In this document: one piece after another, positions 24,699 through 32,929 of the stretch | Position numbering within the stretch: position 1 is the stretch's first letter | Layout of the letters: every line of letters begins with the position of its first letter | Source of the DNA: a virus | IMG/VR virus record: IMGVR_UViG_3300021960_000046 | Span: 1-64,000 of that record | Length of the DNA stretch: 64,000 bases | Direction: 5' to 3' (one strand) | Notes under the pieces: model-generated | What the model was told of the DNA's origin: nothing | The model's database searches: none | The model's input: the letters and a program-made list of their open reading frames with translations, nothing else | Translations under genes and position numbers: made by a program

Positions 24699-27185
24699 TC
24701 ATCCGAAGAAAGCCTCCAGACTTGCCTGTGGTTCTGCTTTCCAACCAATTGCGTCTAAGATAAATCGCATAGGGTCTAAGAAAGTCTTATCAAACATAAC
24801 ATCATAGTCTATGTATTGTTGTAGATTAAACTCGGTTGGTAGTGTACTAATATAACTGATAACATCAAACTTAAACGGATTGGCTTCTTTGAGTTTTAGA
24901 AACTTAATCTTGTCGCCTTCTTGTATCATAGGATACTTGTTATGTAATTTGAAATTATCAATCTGATGATTATATATCAAAGCACCTTTCACATGAATTG
25001 GTGTACCTTTGATGAATATGTTACTACTACTGGTATACTTTTTAAGATTGTTACAACTTCTAGGAAAAGCAATTGCTTCTGCCGGTAGTTTGAAAAATTC
25101 TGTTCTAAAGTCTGCAATAAATTTATGTAGGTCTGTTTGTTCTTTACCCATAATAATTTTAATTGCTTCTTTAATCTTACCTCTACAAACTTGTGGTGTT
25201 GAAGACTTAACGGCTTCGATACCCATAAGTTTAAGTTTAGGTTCTGCAAGTCTAACACCTTCTTCATCAAGTACATTTAGCATGTATCTCTTCTTTGCAA
25301 TCCAGATACCTTTGTTGGCAATTACTTCTCGTTTCATTACCATGGCATTTTTAAATGCATTAGAATAATCTGCTAGTTCATCAAAACATTTTTCAATATA
25401 TGGTTCAATCTTTTGTTCACAAACTTTATTTAAGAAGTCAACAATCTGGTCATTTGTTTTACCTTTGCATGTTACTTCAACTAATTTTTCTAATCGAACA
25501 TAGATACTATCTGTATCAGACGCCACAATATAATCTTCGTTATCTGTATTCAATACTTTGTTTAAATAATCATTTACTTTTTTTTCAATGAAACGAATAA
25601 TAAACTGACCAGCAGTTGTAATACCAGCAGCCTGTCTTACATCATAATACCTGAAGTATTGATTACCAACTGCACCATAAGCTGAGTTCAATGCAATCTT
25701 TCTTGCCCATTGAATATTATGGCACCTTGCAATCTCTTTAACTAATTCTGGATTCTTAGTTCTTTGATATTGTTCTTTTGCCTTCAACATTCGTTTCTTA
25801 TAAATCACTCGTTCTTTATACATGGTCTCCATCATTTCAGATAGAAACCCTTGGCTGTCTCTCATAAACAATGCACCGTTAGGTGTAATTGTTGCGTTCT
25901 TTTCTTTTAAGAAATCTAAATTAATTTCTCTATTCAACATCTTCTCAACACCAACGGCTGAATGATGAGAACCAATCAGTTTTTCTGGTGAGATGTTGTA
26001 TTGAATAAGAATATGTGGATAAAGAGAGTTGATATCAAATGAAACCATCCACTTGTGTTGGCCTGGTATAGGGTCTTTTACATAAGCGCCTTCATACTTT
26101 TCATTCTTAATGTGGTCTTCTCTTGGTGGTATGCAAATATTCTTCTTCATCAAATAGTTTGCAATCAAAGTATCCCACACTCGCACTTGTGAAAAGATAT
26201 CATCATAGTTAACTTTGGATTCATATGCAACGGTCAATGCCAGTTCAATCAAACCTAGTTTGTCTTCTAGTTTGTCAACAATCTCCACATCTTGTATGTT
26301 GTAATCTACAAACCTTTGAAAGTCTTTCTCATAAAATTCTTTGAATGTGCCATAAGGGTTATCGTTCTTGTTTTCATCTAGTTCTATTTCACCAATGAAA
26401 TCTAGTTTATAACTTTCTTGCCTTGTTGGAATAAACCACTTATACAAGTCAAGGTAATCTAACATAACGGTACCAAACAAAGTATAAACTCTTTGTGGTC
26501 GACCTTGTACATGAATTACTGCATTGTCAATCAATCCCCAAGGTGACATCTTTTCAATGACCTTTTGACCTGCAACAAGTTTAATTCTTTCCATCAAATA
26601 TGGTAAGTCAAAAAACTTGGTATTCCAGCCTGTGATAATATCAGGATGATTTTTCATCCAAAACTTCACAAACTCAAACATCAATTCTTTTTCACTCTTA
26701 CATTTAATATAAGTTACATCTGTTCTATCTGTATGATAATCGCCTACACCCCATGTAATGATGTGTTTGTTTGTTTGATTTTTTACCGTAATACATAACA
26801 ACTCTTCAACTGGATTTTCTACATCTGGAAAACCATTTTCACAAGTAGTCTCAATGTCTAGTGTAAAAATTTTAATTAGTTTTTTATCCCATTCAATCTC
26901 TTGTGGGAATTCTTGGCCAATATACTGATAATGAAACCTCTCTAAACCATAGACAGGTGTATTCATCTCAGACCTCTCTTTACGATATCGTCTGGCATCC
27001 ATAATATTATCAAATGTTATTGGTTGTAGATACTGACCTTGTAGGTTTTTGTAAGGAGATTTAGATGATGTTAGAGAATAGAAAGTTGGCATAAAGTCCA
27101 ACTTCTCTTTGTATTCTTTACCGCCGTGTATACCACGGACTAATAGTTTTCCTCTGTGTTCGATAACATTTTTATAAAAGTTCAT
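24699..27185 (-). CDS. 43: Family B DNA polymerase, T4 gp43-like
   Basis: The 828-aa protein carries all family B landmarks: exonuclease I 'FTLDIETTCE', polymerase motif A 'DINSLYPHI', motif B 'KIALNSAYGAVGNQYFRY', motif C 'ASDTDSIYV', and 'KKRYMLNV'. The C-terminus ends in a hydrophobic clamp-binding-like tail (ASLEAFFG). It replicates the phage genome with gp44/62 and gp45 encoded downstream of it here. Length is about 70 residues below T4 gp43. It overlaps the ferredoxin gene by 14 nt. Confidence 0.95.
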   Translation of the reverse strand: MNFYKNVIEHRGKLLVRGIHGGKEYKEKLDFMPTFYSLTSSKSPYKNLQGQYLQPITFDNIMDARRYRKERSEMNTPVYGLERFHYQYIGQEFPQEIEWDKKLIKIFTLDIETTCENGFPDVENPVEELLCITVKNQTNKHIITWGVGDYHTDRTDVTYIKCKSEKELMFEFVKFWMKNHPDIITGWNTKFFDLPYLMERIKLVAGQKVIEKMSPWGLIDNAVIHVQGRPQRVYTLFGTVMLDYLDLYKWFIPTRQESYKLDFIGEIELDENKNDNPYGTFKEFYEKDFQRFVDYNIQDVEIVDKLEDKLGLIELALTVAYESKVNYDDIFSQVRVWDTLIANYLMKKNICIPPREDHIKNEKYEGAYVKDPIPGQHKWMVSFDINSLYPHILIQYNISPEKLIGSHHSAVGVEKMLNREINLDFLKEKNATITPNGALFMRDSQGFLSEMMETMYKERVIYKKRMLKAKEQYQRTKNPELVKEIARCHNIQWARKIALNSAYGAVGNQYFRYYDVRQAAGITTAGQFIIRFIEKKVNDYLNKVLNTDNEDYIVASDTDSIYVRLEKLVEVTCKGKTNDQIVDFLNKVCEQKIEPYIEKCFDELADYSNAFKNAMVMKREVIANKGIWIAKKRYMLNVLDEEGVRLAEPKLKLMGIEAVKSSTPQVCRGKIKEAIKIIMGKEQTDLHKFIADFRTEFFKLPAEAIAFPRSCNNLKKYTSSSNIFIKGTPIHVKGALIYNHQIDNFKLHNKYPMIQEGDKIKFLKLKEANPFKFDVISYISTLPTEFNLQQYIDYDVMFDKTFLDPMRFILDAIGWKAEPQASLEAFFG

Positions 27186-27510
27186 TGTTCCTCAAATATG
27201 CAATTAAGCCATCATGTTTAGGTTCTAGTTCGATTTGACAGGACAACCTACTGAGTCCTGGTTTATAGTCTTTTTCGTATTCTAATAAGTCAATTTCAGG
27301 ACTATTATAAGCCATTTCATCTAATTTGTCAAGCCACCTTTCATCAATATACACATGACAAGTACCACACGCACAACAACCACCACAGGTGGCTGGTATT
27401 TCTTCGATAGGAACAGGTGAATGAAACTTGGCAGCCTCCATAAGAGTAGTACCTACAGGCACTTCAACTCTTATCTTGGAGCCGTCTCTGACAAAATATA
27501 CCGTAACCAT
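27172..27510 (-). CDS. 2Fe-2S ferredoxin
   Basis: The 112-aa protein has the plant/adrenodoxin-type ligand pattern: Cys in 'ATCGGCCACGTCHVY' (C-x4-5-C-x2-C) and a distal Cys in 'RLSCQIEL'. It could donate electrons to the oxygenases or to the halogenase flavin system encoded nearby, or to host ribonucleotide reductase. Phage ferredoxins are known in marine myoviruses. Co-transcribed with DNA polymerase (14-nt overlap). Confidence 0.8.
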   Translation of the reverse strand: MVTVYFVRDGSKIRVEVPVGTTLMEAAKFHSPVPIEEIPATCGGCCACGTCHVYIDERWLDKLDEMAYNSPEIDLLEYEKDYKPGLSRLSCQIELEPKHDGLIAYLRNNELL

Positions 27511-27511
27511 T

Positions 27512-27838
27512 TTAAAGTTTTGGTAGTTTTGCTTCTGTTATGAATTTACTTTCTTGAGCTGACGGTTGTAAAATACCTGAGGTATTTTCTTCGTAGTTCT
27601 TTTTGATATCTGATTTAGGATTAATCATTGTGATAACTTTATCAATCATCACTTTAACTTCGCCGTCATCTGTATAAGGTTGCCATGGTGACAACATCAA
27701 CTGAATTGGTTGTCCTGGTGCCATCTGTCTTGGAATTAAGACAAACGATTTTTTTAATACAATGTGGTCAGCATATTCATCAATATCACCGATTACATCT
27801 TCGCCTGTTGTTAGACGAATAATTTTAACATTCTTCAT
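27512..27838 (-). CDS. Sm-like fold candidate, 108 aa (paralog of 47780 gene)
   Basis: I choose ATG 27836-27838 because AAGGAG stands five bases upstream; a GTG two codons earlier overlaps that site. The start 'KIIRLTTGEDVIGDIDEYAD' with 'HIVLKKSFVLI' resembles the Sm1 motif, and 'VKVMIDKVITMINP' an Sm2-like strand. The gene at 47780 encodes a related pattern (IKIIKLVNGEDVICRI...KIMTITN). RNA binding is therefore possible but unproved. It has its own promoter. Confidence 0.5.
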   Translation of the reverse strand: MKNVKIIRLTTGEDVIGDIDEYADHIVLKKSFVLIPRQMAPGQPIQLMLSPWQPYTDDGEVKVMIDKVITMINPKSDIKKNYEENTSGILQPSAQESKFITEAKLPKL

Positions 27839-27857
27839 ATTCACTCCTTGTTATCAT

Positions 27858-27886
27858 AATATAACACAACTAATTCAATTAGTCAA
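27858..27886 (-). promoter_or_regulatory. Sigma-70-like promoter of the 27838 gene
   Basis: TTGACT (27881-27886, inside the end of the ATP-grasp gene), 17-bp spacer, TATATT (27858-27863). It should drive 27838 leftward through ferredoxin and gp43. Confidence 0.75.
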
Positions 27887-29267
27887 TGCTGTATTTGGTT
27901 GTTATTACATATTTTCTTTGAGGGTTAACCATTACATTTAATTTGTTCATAAATGCACGGTCAAATAGAATAAGACTTCTCTCATCTCTATCGTCCAAAG
28001 TAAATTCTACATCTTTATAGAGACCGCCTGCAAACTCCACATCAAGTTTGATAACATATCTGGTCTCATCATAATCTCTTAAGCCGCCTACTGATATGTC
28101 TTCTTTACGAATAATGTTTGAGGTTATAGTCTTACCCAAAAGAGTCCATCTAATTTGTTTACCATCCACCTTATACTTATCAGCGTGTATAACTGGCATG
28201 CCTGAATTACCAGTATCAAACTTAGCAACGATTTCCCCAAAAGGTTTAATTGTGACCACTTCTTTATAGCCACACTCCGTTGGTGTTTTATACCGGTTAT
28301 TTTTATCAGCAAAGTAGTTGATAACAATGTTAGATATATTAAGTTTAGTCGCATCCTCAATTCCCTCAGTACCAGGTGATGAATTCACCTCTAACATAAA
28401 CGGCGGTTCTTTCTCCCTATTTTTACTAGGTATGAAATCAACTGCCGACCAATGTCCGTTTACTGCCTTAGCAGCTCTTAGACTTTCTTCAATTTCTAAT
28501 TCTGTAAGTTCTATCTTTTCTGGTACAGAACCTTGTGATACATTTGACCTGAAGTCGCCTTCAATAACTGGTCGTTTCATAGCTGCAATTACTTTGCCAC
28601 CTAAAATATGTACCCTTACATCATAATCTGTTTTAATATATTGTTGTGCTAATAAATCTGTGTCTTCATCTTGTTTATGAATTAATTGTACAATACTATC
28701 TAAACCTTTTTCTGTATCAACAAATAATACACCAACACCTTTAGAACCTCTAAGTGTTTTTAGAATAATAGGAAACTTTAAACCAGCTTCTTCAACTAGT
28801 TCTACTGATTTTTCGGGGTCATTGATAAGAATAGTTTTAGGTTCTGTTAAACCATAATCTGCAAGTCTTAATGAAGTTCTATACTTGTCTGCACAAATAT
28901 TAATACTTTGTCTGTTGTTTACACAACATACATTGGCTCTTTCTAAGATAGACACAAAGTCCATCCAACTATCTTTTCTGACAACACTACCACGAATGAT
29001 TGCAACGGTATCACTATCAATTTCAAAACCTTTTTTATCATCTTGGTTATGAAATCTACGAACACCGTCCTCGTAAGTAGTATAACCGCCAGTAAGTTTA
29101 AAAAGATAGTGTGGATATTTTAACTTATCACACTCTTCTCTAAGTCTATCAGCAGTATGAAATTCTTTTGCCTTTTCTGGTTCATCTGTAATGATGAGCA
29201 GACGCAAGAATTTTTCTTTATCTACTTTAGCTTCTGTTAAATAGTCTTTAAATTTTGGTACTTGCAT
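27879..29267 (-). CDS. RimK-like ATP-grasp ligase fused to a retropepsin-like domain
   Basis: Residues about 95-330 form an ATP-grasp domain (FPIILKTLRGSKGVGVLFVD, LLAQQYIKTDYDVRVHILGG, PPFMLEVNSSPGTEGIE) of the RimK glutamate-ligase type. Residues about 345-462 carry 'GEIVAKFDTGNSGMPVIHAD', an aspartic-protease-like D-T-G in the context of RimB/Zn-protease-type retropepsins (DRDERSLILFDRAFMN). In Pseudomonas RimK and RimB act oppositely or jointly on ribosomal protein S6 tails. The start MQVPKFKDYLTEAK fits the candidate capsid-targeting motif. Target unknown. Confidence 0.7.
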   Translation of the reverse strand: MQVPKFKDYLTEAKVDKEKFLRLLIITDEPEKAKEFHTADRLREECDKLKYPHYLFKLTGGYTTYEDGVRRFHNQDDKKGFEIDSDTVAIIRGSVVRKDSWMDFVSILERANVCCVNNRQSINICADKYRTSLRLADYGLTEPKTILINDPEKSVELVEEAGLKFPIILKTLRGSKGVGVLFVDTEKGLDSIVQLIHKQDEDTDLLAQQYIKTDYDVRVHILGGKVIAAMKRPVIEGDFRSNVSQGSVPEKIELTELEIEESLRAAKAVNGHWSAVDFIPSKNREKEPPFMLEVNSSPGTEGIEDATKLNISNIVINYFADKNNRYKTPTECGYKEVVTIKPFGEIVAKFDTGNSGMPVIHADKYKVDGKQIRWTLLGKTITSNIIRKEDISVGGLRDYDETRYVIKLDVEFAGGLYKDVEFTLDDRDERSLILFDRAFMNKLNVMVNPQRKYVITTKYSID

Positions 29268-29702
29268 TTACTTGCCATCTGTTTCACTTTCGCCAGGTTT
29301 TTTACCTATATTATATTTAGCTGTCAAGTTCCAGTCATTTTTTTCTTTATAAGGTAAAACCTTTATCTGGCTTAGTGGTGCTTTGTTGTCAACACTATCC
29401 TTTTTAACGATATCAATTAAGTTCCAATCTTGTAATAGTAGCGCAATTGTATTTCTTCTTTGAATATCATTTTCAACCAAAGTAGATTTCTTACCATCTA
29501 AAGCAAATAACTCTTTAAAATGGGTAATATAATACTTACCTTGTTTGTGTAAAATATGACAAGATTGATATAGGGTTTTGTCTTTACGACTTGCAACACC
29601 TATTCTCGTCAAGGTCTCTCTAACCTTTAGAAAATCATCTGGTTGTTTGATTGTTACCTCAAGCATATCTGCCTGAGACCATTTTATAATCTCTTCACTC
29701 AT
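29268..29702 (-). CDS. regA: RegA-like translational repressor
   Basis: The 144-aa protein matches the T4 RegA pattern: 'LEVTIKQPDDFLKVRETLTR', 'DKTLYQSCHILHKQGKYYI', 'HFKELFALDG', 'LLQDWNLIDIV' and 'KYNIGKKPG'. RegA binds initiator regions of early mRNAs and blocks translation. As in T4 it sits between clamp-loader and polymerase genes. Its ATG overlaps gp62's stop by 4 nt. Confidence 0.92.
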   Translation of the reverse strand: MSEEIIKWSQADMLEVTIKQPDDFLKVRETLTRIGVASRKDKTLYQSCHILHKQGKYYITHFKELFALDGKKSTLVENDIQRRNTIALLLQDWNLIDIVKKDSVDNKAPLSQIKVLPYKEKNDWNLTAKYNIGKKPGESETDGK

Positions 29703-30094
29703 TTTTTTCTCCCACCCTTTTCCAAGGACTTTTTAATTAGTTCCAATTGTTCATCATTTAGTATGGTTAGAGCTTCTTTTGCTTTTTCATTACTATAGCC
29801 ATAATACTCTTTCACATACTCCATGTCTTTAATCTTCGATTGTGATAACCATTTACCACCAAATCGCTTTTTCTTACGGATACTATTTATATAAAAGTCA
29901 AATTGTACTTTTTTGTCAAGGAAGTGGAAGCCATTCATCTCATTGGCTTGTGCTATACAATCGTAATGCATTGACAGGCAACGATTGATAATGTAAGGAG
30001 AATATTTTTTCTCCCACATAATATCATCACTATCTAATAGTTTTTCTTTAGATGTATTGATAGCGTTTAGATAATCTTTTAGTTCATAACTCAT
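29699..30094 (-). CDS. 62: Clamp loader small subunit, T4 gp62-like
   Basis: The 131-aa helical protein (YLNAINTSKEKL..., YIINRCLSMHYDCIAQANEM, FHFLDKKVQFDFYINSIRK) has the gp62 layout and gene order 45-44-62-regA-43 as in T4. It forms the clamp loader with gp44. Shorter than T4 gp62 (about 187 aa), as in other marine T4-like phages. The C-terminus is basic (SLEKGGRKK). Two tRNA genes separate it from gp44. Confidence 0.85.
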   Translation of the reverse strand: MSYELKDYLNAINTSKEKLLDSDDIMWEKKYSPYIINRCLSMHYDCIAQANEMNGFHFLDKKVQFDFYINSIRKKKRFGGKWLSQSKIKDMEYVKEYYGYSNEKAKEALTILNDEQLELIKKSLEKGGRKK

Positions 30095-30110
30095 AATATA
30101 TTAACCTCAA

Positions 30111-30186
30111 TGGTGCCCTCTGACGGAATTGAACCGCCAACCTACTGATTACAAATCAGTTGCTCTACCAATTGAGCTAAGAGGGC
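30111..30186 (-). tRNA. tRNA-Thr (anticodon TGT)
   Basis: A 76-nt cloverleaf including an encoded CCA. The acceptor stem is GCCCTCT/AGAGGGC, the D-loop keeps G18G19, the anticodon loop TTTGTAA lies in an ACTGA/TCAGT stem, and the T-loop is canonical TTCAATT in a 5-bp stem with one G-T pair. Confidence 0.93.
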
Positions 30187-30191
30187 AAATT

Positions 30192-30266
30192 TGGAGCGGG
30201 TGACAGGATTCGCACCTGCGACATTTTCGTTGGCAACGAAATGCTCTACTCCTGAGCTACACCCGC
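30192..30266 (-). tRNA. tRNA-Gly (anticodon GCC) with unusual elbow
   Basis: A 75-nt cloverleaf with encoded CCA. Acceptor GCGGGTG/CACCCGC; anticodon arm TTTCG-TTGCCAA-CGAAA; T-stem GCAGG/CCTGT. The T-loop reads TGCGAAT (G at position 55 instead of U) and the D-loop AGGAGTA puts A at position 18. C56 and G19 remain. Confidence 0.9.
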
Positions 30267-30272
30267 TTATAC

Positions 30273-31217
30273 TCATTTAAATTTACAACTCGCCATAATC
30301 TCAGTTAGACAAGCAATTAAGTTAATTTCCTGGTCGGCAACAAAGGCAGCCTTGTATTGATAACCAGCGACAATTAATATCATCTGAGGTACAGACGAAG
30401 CCTCTAACGCATTGGTTAGAACATCATATACACCTCTGAATAAAGAAGATGGTTCTTTGTCTAAGTTCTGAACAACCCATTTACGCATATCATTAAATCG
30501 TTTCTCTTTTAAAGAAGCGACCAACTCTTTGTTATTGGCTTCAGATAAACTAAACAAAATACCACTATCAATTTTACCCCTTACAGAATATCTTTGTAGT
30601 TCATTTATAGTTCTACGAAAGTCTGGATAGTATTTCTGAATTAACTCAGCCAATACTTTAGGGTCATATTCAACCTCTTCTTTCTTTAGAATGTCCTGTA
30701 ATCTAGTTAGAAGTTGTTTGGCAGTTTTTACTTTCTGGCCATTAACAATTCTAAAATCAATTACGGTACATCTACTATGTAGAGGTTCAATGATTTTGTT
30801 TTTGAAATTACAAGTAAAGATAAATCTACAATTCTTGTAAAATGTTTCGATAAAATTACGCAAAGCAGGTTGTACGGACTCGGCATTCATATAGTCTGCC
30901 TCATCAATAATAACTACTTTGTGGTTTGCCTCTGCCGTTAGAGAAACGGTTGAAGCAAAGTTCTTAATCTTGTGTCGTAGTGTATCAATTTGACGGCCTT
31001 CATCTGAACCGTTAATGATAATATAATCTACGCCTAGTTGTTCACATAAAGCACGAGCAACGGTAGTCTTACCAGTACCTTGTGTACCTGATAATAGTAA
31101 ATTTGGTAACTCGCCTTGTTTTAGAAAACTTTTGAAAGTCTCTTTAGTATCTTCAGCTAAAATACAATCATCAATTGTCTTTGGCCGATACTTTTCTACC
31201 CATAAATGGTCTGACAT
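30273..31217 (-). CDS. 44: Clamp loader large subunit, T4 gp44-like
   Basis: The 314-aa AAA+ protein has Walker A 'LLSGTQGTGKTTVARAL', Walker B 'KVVIIDEADYM', the S-R-C arginine-finger motif in 'PLHSRCTVIDF', and a C-terminal collar domain. The start 'DHLWVEKYRPKTIDDCIL' is the RFC/gp44 signature. With gp62 it loads the gp45 clamp on primer ends using ATP. Confidence 0.93.
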   Translation of the reverse strand: MSDHLWVEKYRPKTIDDCILAEDTKETFKSFLKQGELPNLLLSGTQGTGKTTVARALCEQLGVDYIIINGSDEGRQIDTLRHKIKNFASTVSLTAEANHKVVIIDEADYMNAESVQPALRNFIETFYKNCRFIFTCNFKNKIIEPLHSRCTVIDFRIVNGQKVKTAKQLLTRLQDILKKEEVEYDPKVLAELIQKYYPDFRRTINELQRYSVRGKIDSGILFSLSEANNKELVASLKEKRFNDMRKWVVQNLDKEPSSLFRGVYDVLTNALEASSVPQMILIVAGYQYKAAFVADQEINLIACLTEIMASCKFK

Positions 31218-31239
31218 TTTTTCCTCACTTGTTTCATAA

Positions 31240-31797
31240 TTAATAATTCTTAAAGTATATATTGAAAGACAAACTTATTCTCTCGCTATCTGTTAAATTA
31301 GTATCTATACTATGTAGGAGATAACCAGGAAATAAAATTAATTTACCTACATTTGGTTTATGGCCAAATGGTCTTCCAGCATAATGTTTAAAGATTGATG
31401 AATTCGTTTGATACGCTGGTGTATAAAACTTTATATCGCCATCATCACCACTTGTTTGGTAATAATATACTCCAGATATATCAGCAGTACCATGGTCGTG
31501 TTTATGTCCATAATTACCAGGTTTGAATAATGAAAACCAAGATATGGTTTTATATTCAGGCATATGATAATTTATTTCGTTACAATAAACAGGTAAGTTT
31601 TCATCTAATACTTGTTGAAAGTGTTTGAATGTAAATGTACTATCAAAGTCACCTCCTAAGTAATGAGATTTCCACTCATCATGGTATTTGAATTCAACCG
31701 TTTTCAACAACTCAGATAATTCGGTTTGCACATTGTTTAATTGTGGACCTGTTATCTGATTATAATATATTGGTGTTGAAAAAGGTGTTTCAATCAT
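31240..31797 (-). CDS. 2OG-Fe(II) oxygenase-like protein (TIGR02466-like branch)
   Basis: The 185-aa protein carries 'FKPGNYGHKHDHGTADISGV' followed by YYYQ, with histidines at the usual metal-ligand position. 'LILFPGYLLHSIDTN' supplies the distal His and 'SERISLSFNIYF' the 2OG-binding Arg. This is the layout of short TIGR02466-type proteins. Related sequences occur at 42732, 44988 and 49691 in this window. Substrate unknown. Confidence 0.62.
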   Translation of the reverse strand: MIETPFSTPIYYNQITGPQLNNVQTELSELLKTVEFKYHDEWKSHYLGGDFDSTFTFKHFQQVLDENLPVYCNEINYHMPEYKTISWFSLFKPGNYGHKHDHGTADISGVYYYQTSGDDGDIKFYTPAYQTNSSIFKHYAGRPFGHKPNVGKLILFPGYLLHSIDTNLTDSERISLSFNIYFKNY

Positions 31798-32095
31798 TCA
31801 CTTGTTCATCTTCATCATAAGAAAAGGTAACTTCATATCCACCTTTTCTGTCTGTCCACCAATCATCTTCTCGTTCATAGTCACACTCACTTACAAACTC
31901 CCAAAACTTATCGTTTTCTTCGTCTGTAGGTTCTTCGCCAATAGGTTCTATTTTAGAACCAAACTGCTGTTCTTGGTGTGATAAGATTTCTTTAAATCTT
32001 TGTACTGAACCGAAATCTTGTATGATGAATTCATCATCTACATCATACTTGAATTCAGAAGCTACTTGGTGCCACTCAGTTTTGCTGAATTGCAT
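31790..32095 (-). CDS. Acidic protein beside gp45, 101 aa
   Basis: Strongly acidic and rich in Trp/Phe (SECDYEREDDWWTDRKGGYE). It shows no signal, membrane or enzyme motif. It lies 2 bases from gp45 and overlaps the oxygenase gene by 8 nt, so all are expressed together. The composition recalls DNA-mimic or clamp-associated proteins, but that is speculation. Confidence 0.5.
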   Translation of the reverse strand: MQFSKTEWHQVASEFKYDVDDEFIIQDFGSVQRFKEILSHQEQQFGSKIEPIGEEPTDEENDKFWEFVSECDYEREDDWWTDRKGGYEVTFSYDEDEQVND

Positions 32096-32097
32096 AA

Positions 32098-32763
32098 TTA
32101 AAACTCACTATCAGGTTCTACAGCAATCCAGTATTGCACTTTGGTTGTTTTGTTAATGAAATGACTAATCTTTTGTGAAGAGATAGCAACATCATAATCA
32201 CCATTAATTAACTTAAAGTTCTCTTTCTTAAAGAAAGCCTTAAAGGTTTTATCAGTTGTACCAATTTCTGATACATAGTCATTAGTAGAAGAATCCTTCT
32301 TATCAAACGCAACCAACTTAATAACCTTACCATCACCTTGAATTGAAATATCTGGTAGATTTAGTTGTGTAGCCACTTTCATAAGTTTATCGAATACACC
32401 CTTAACTAAAGTAAAGGTAACAAACTTATCTGGCATTGTGATTGATTTTGATGGCGTCATCAAAACGGATTTATCAGCGAATACATATTTAATCTTAGAC
32501 TTACTATTATCATCTACAATGTGTAGAGATTGTCCACCATTAAATTGTAATGTACTCTTATCAAACAATTCAATAGCTCGTAAGAAATCTGGCAATTTAT
32601 ATACACCAAATTCCTGTTCAAAGGTTTCATCAATTGTTGCTTCTGCTAATACATTCTTTTGATTTGAAATCGTAGAGATTGTATTACCAGGTTTGAACAA
32701 AATGTTCTCGTTAATATCAGCAAAGTTTTTTAATACTGACATTGTGTTAGCACTCAAATTCAT
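32098..32763 (-). CDS. 45: DNA polymerase sliding clamp, T4 gp45-like
   Basis: The 221-aa protein has the two-domain gp45 layout: 'MSVLKNFADINENILFKPGN', 'IDETFEQEFGVYKLPDFLRA' and 'YDVAISSQKISHFINKTTKV' with a terminal 'YWIAVEPDSEF'. The trimeric ring tethers gp43 and, in T4, couples gp55 late transcription to replication. A tRNA-Gly gene lies just upstream and they share a promoter. Confidence 0.92.
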   Translation of the reverse strand: MNLSANTMSVLKNFADINENILFKPGNTISTISNQKNVLAEATIDETFEQEFGVYKLPDFLRAIELFDKSTLQFNGGQSLHIVDDNSKSKIKYVFADKSVLMTPSKSITMPDKFVTFTLVKGVFDKLMKVATQLNLPDISIQGDGKVIKLVAFDKKDSSTNDYVSEIGTTDKTFKAFFKKENFKLINGDYDVAISSQKISHFINKTTKVQYWIAVEPDSEF

Positions 32764-32791
32764 AATATATTTTCTCCTTCATAATATTATT

Positions 32792-32865
32792 TGGAGCGGA
32801 TGAGTGGTACTGCCCCACTTTCATTTGATTGGAAATCAAATATAATACTTTTATACGACATCCGC
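32792..32865 (-). tRNA. tRNA-Gly (anticodon TCC), aberrant T- and D-loops
   Basis: A 74-nt cloverleaf with encoded CCA. Acceptor GCGGATG/CATCCGC; anticodon arm TTTGA-TTTCCAA-TCAAA; T-stem AGTGG/CCACT. The T-loop is GGCAGTA rather than TTCRANY, and A18 replaces G18 in the D-loop (AAAAGT). All stems pair, so it is not simply decayed. Whether it is translationally active is uncertain. Confidence 0.75.
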
Positions 32866-32872
32866 ATTATTC

Positions 32873-32919
32873 AATATACACTAGATGGCCGTCTTTGTCA
32901 AGCCTAGGACGGCCATCTA
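32873..32919 (-). promoter_or_regulatory. Promoter of tRNA-Gly(TCC)/gp45 embedded in an inverted repeat
   Basis: TTGACA (32896-32901), 17-bp spacer, TATATT (32873-32878). The -35 box lies in the 14-nt loop of a perfect 12-bp inverted repeat (32882-32893 with 32908-32919), and one arm forms most of the spacer. The repeat may also act as a terminator for 32930. Confidence 0.75.
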
Positions 32920-32929
32920 ATTTTACTTC

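Noticed and set aside
28124-28360. Minus ORFs nested in other frames of the RimK-like and VWA genes (28124-28360, 37446-37739)
   Set aside because: Frame shadows; 37446-37739 is a Met/Lys-rich artefact of the repetitive acidic linker.
29884-29891. TATAAATA inside the gp62 gene
   Set aside because: It lies in coding sequence for Tyr-Ile-Asn-Ser and no late gene starts within a short distance; likely chance in AT-rich DNA.
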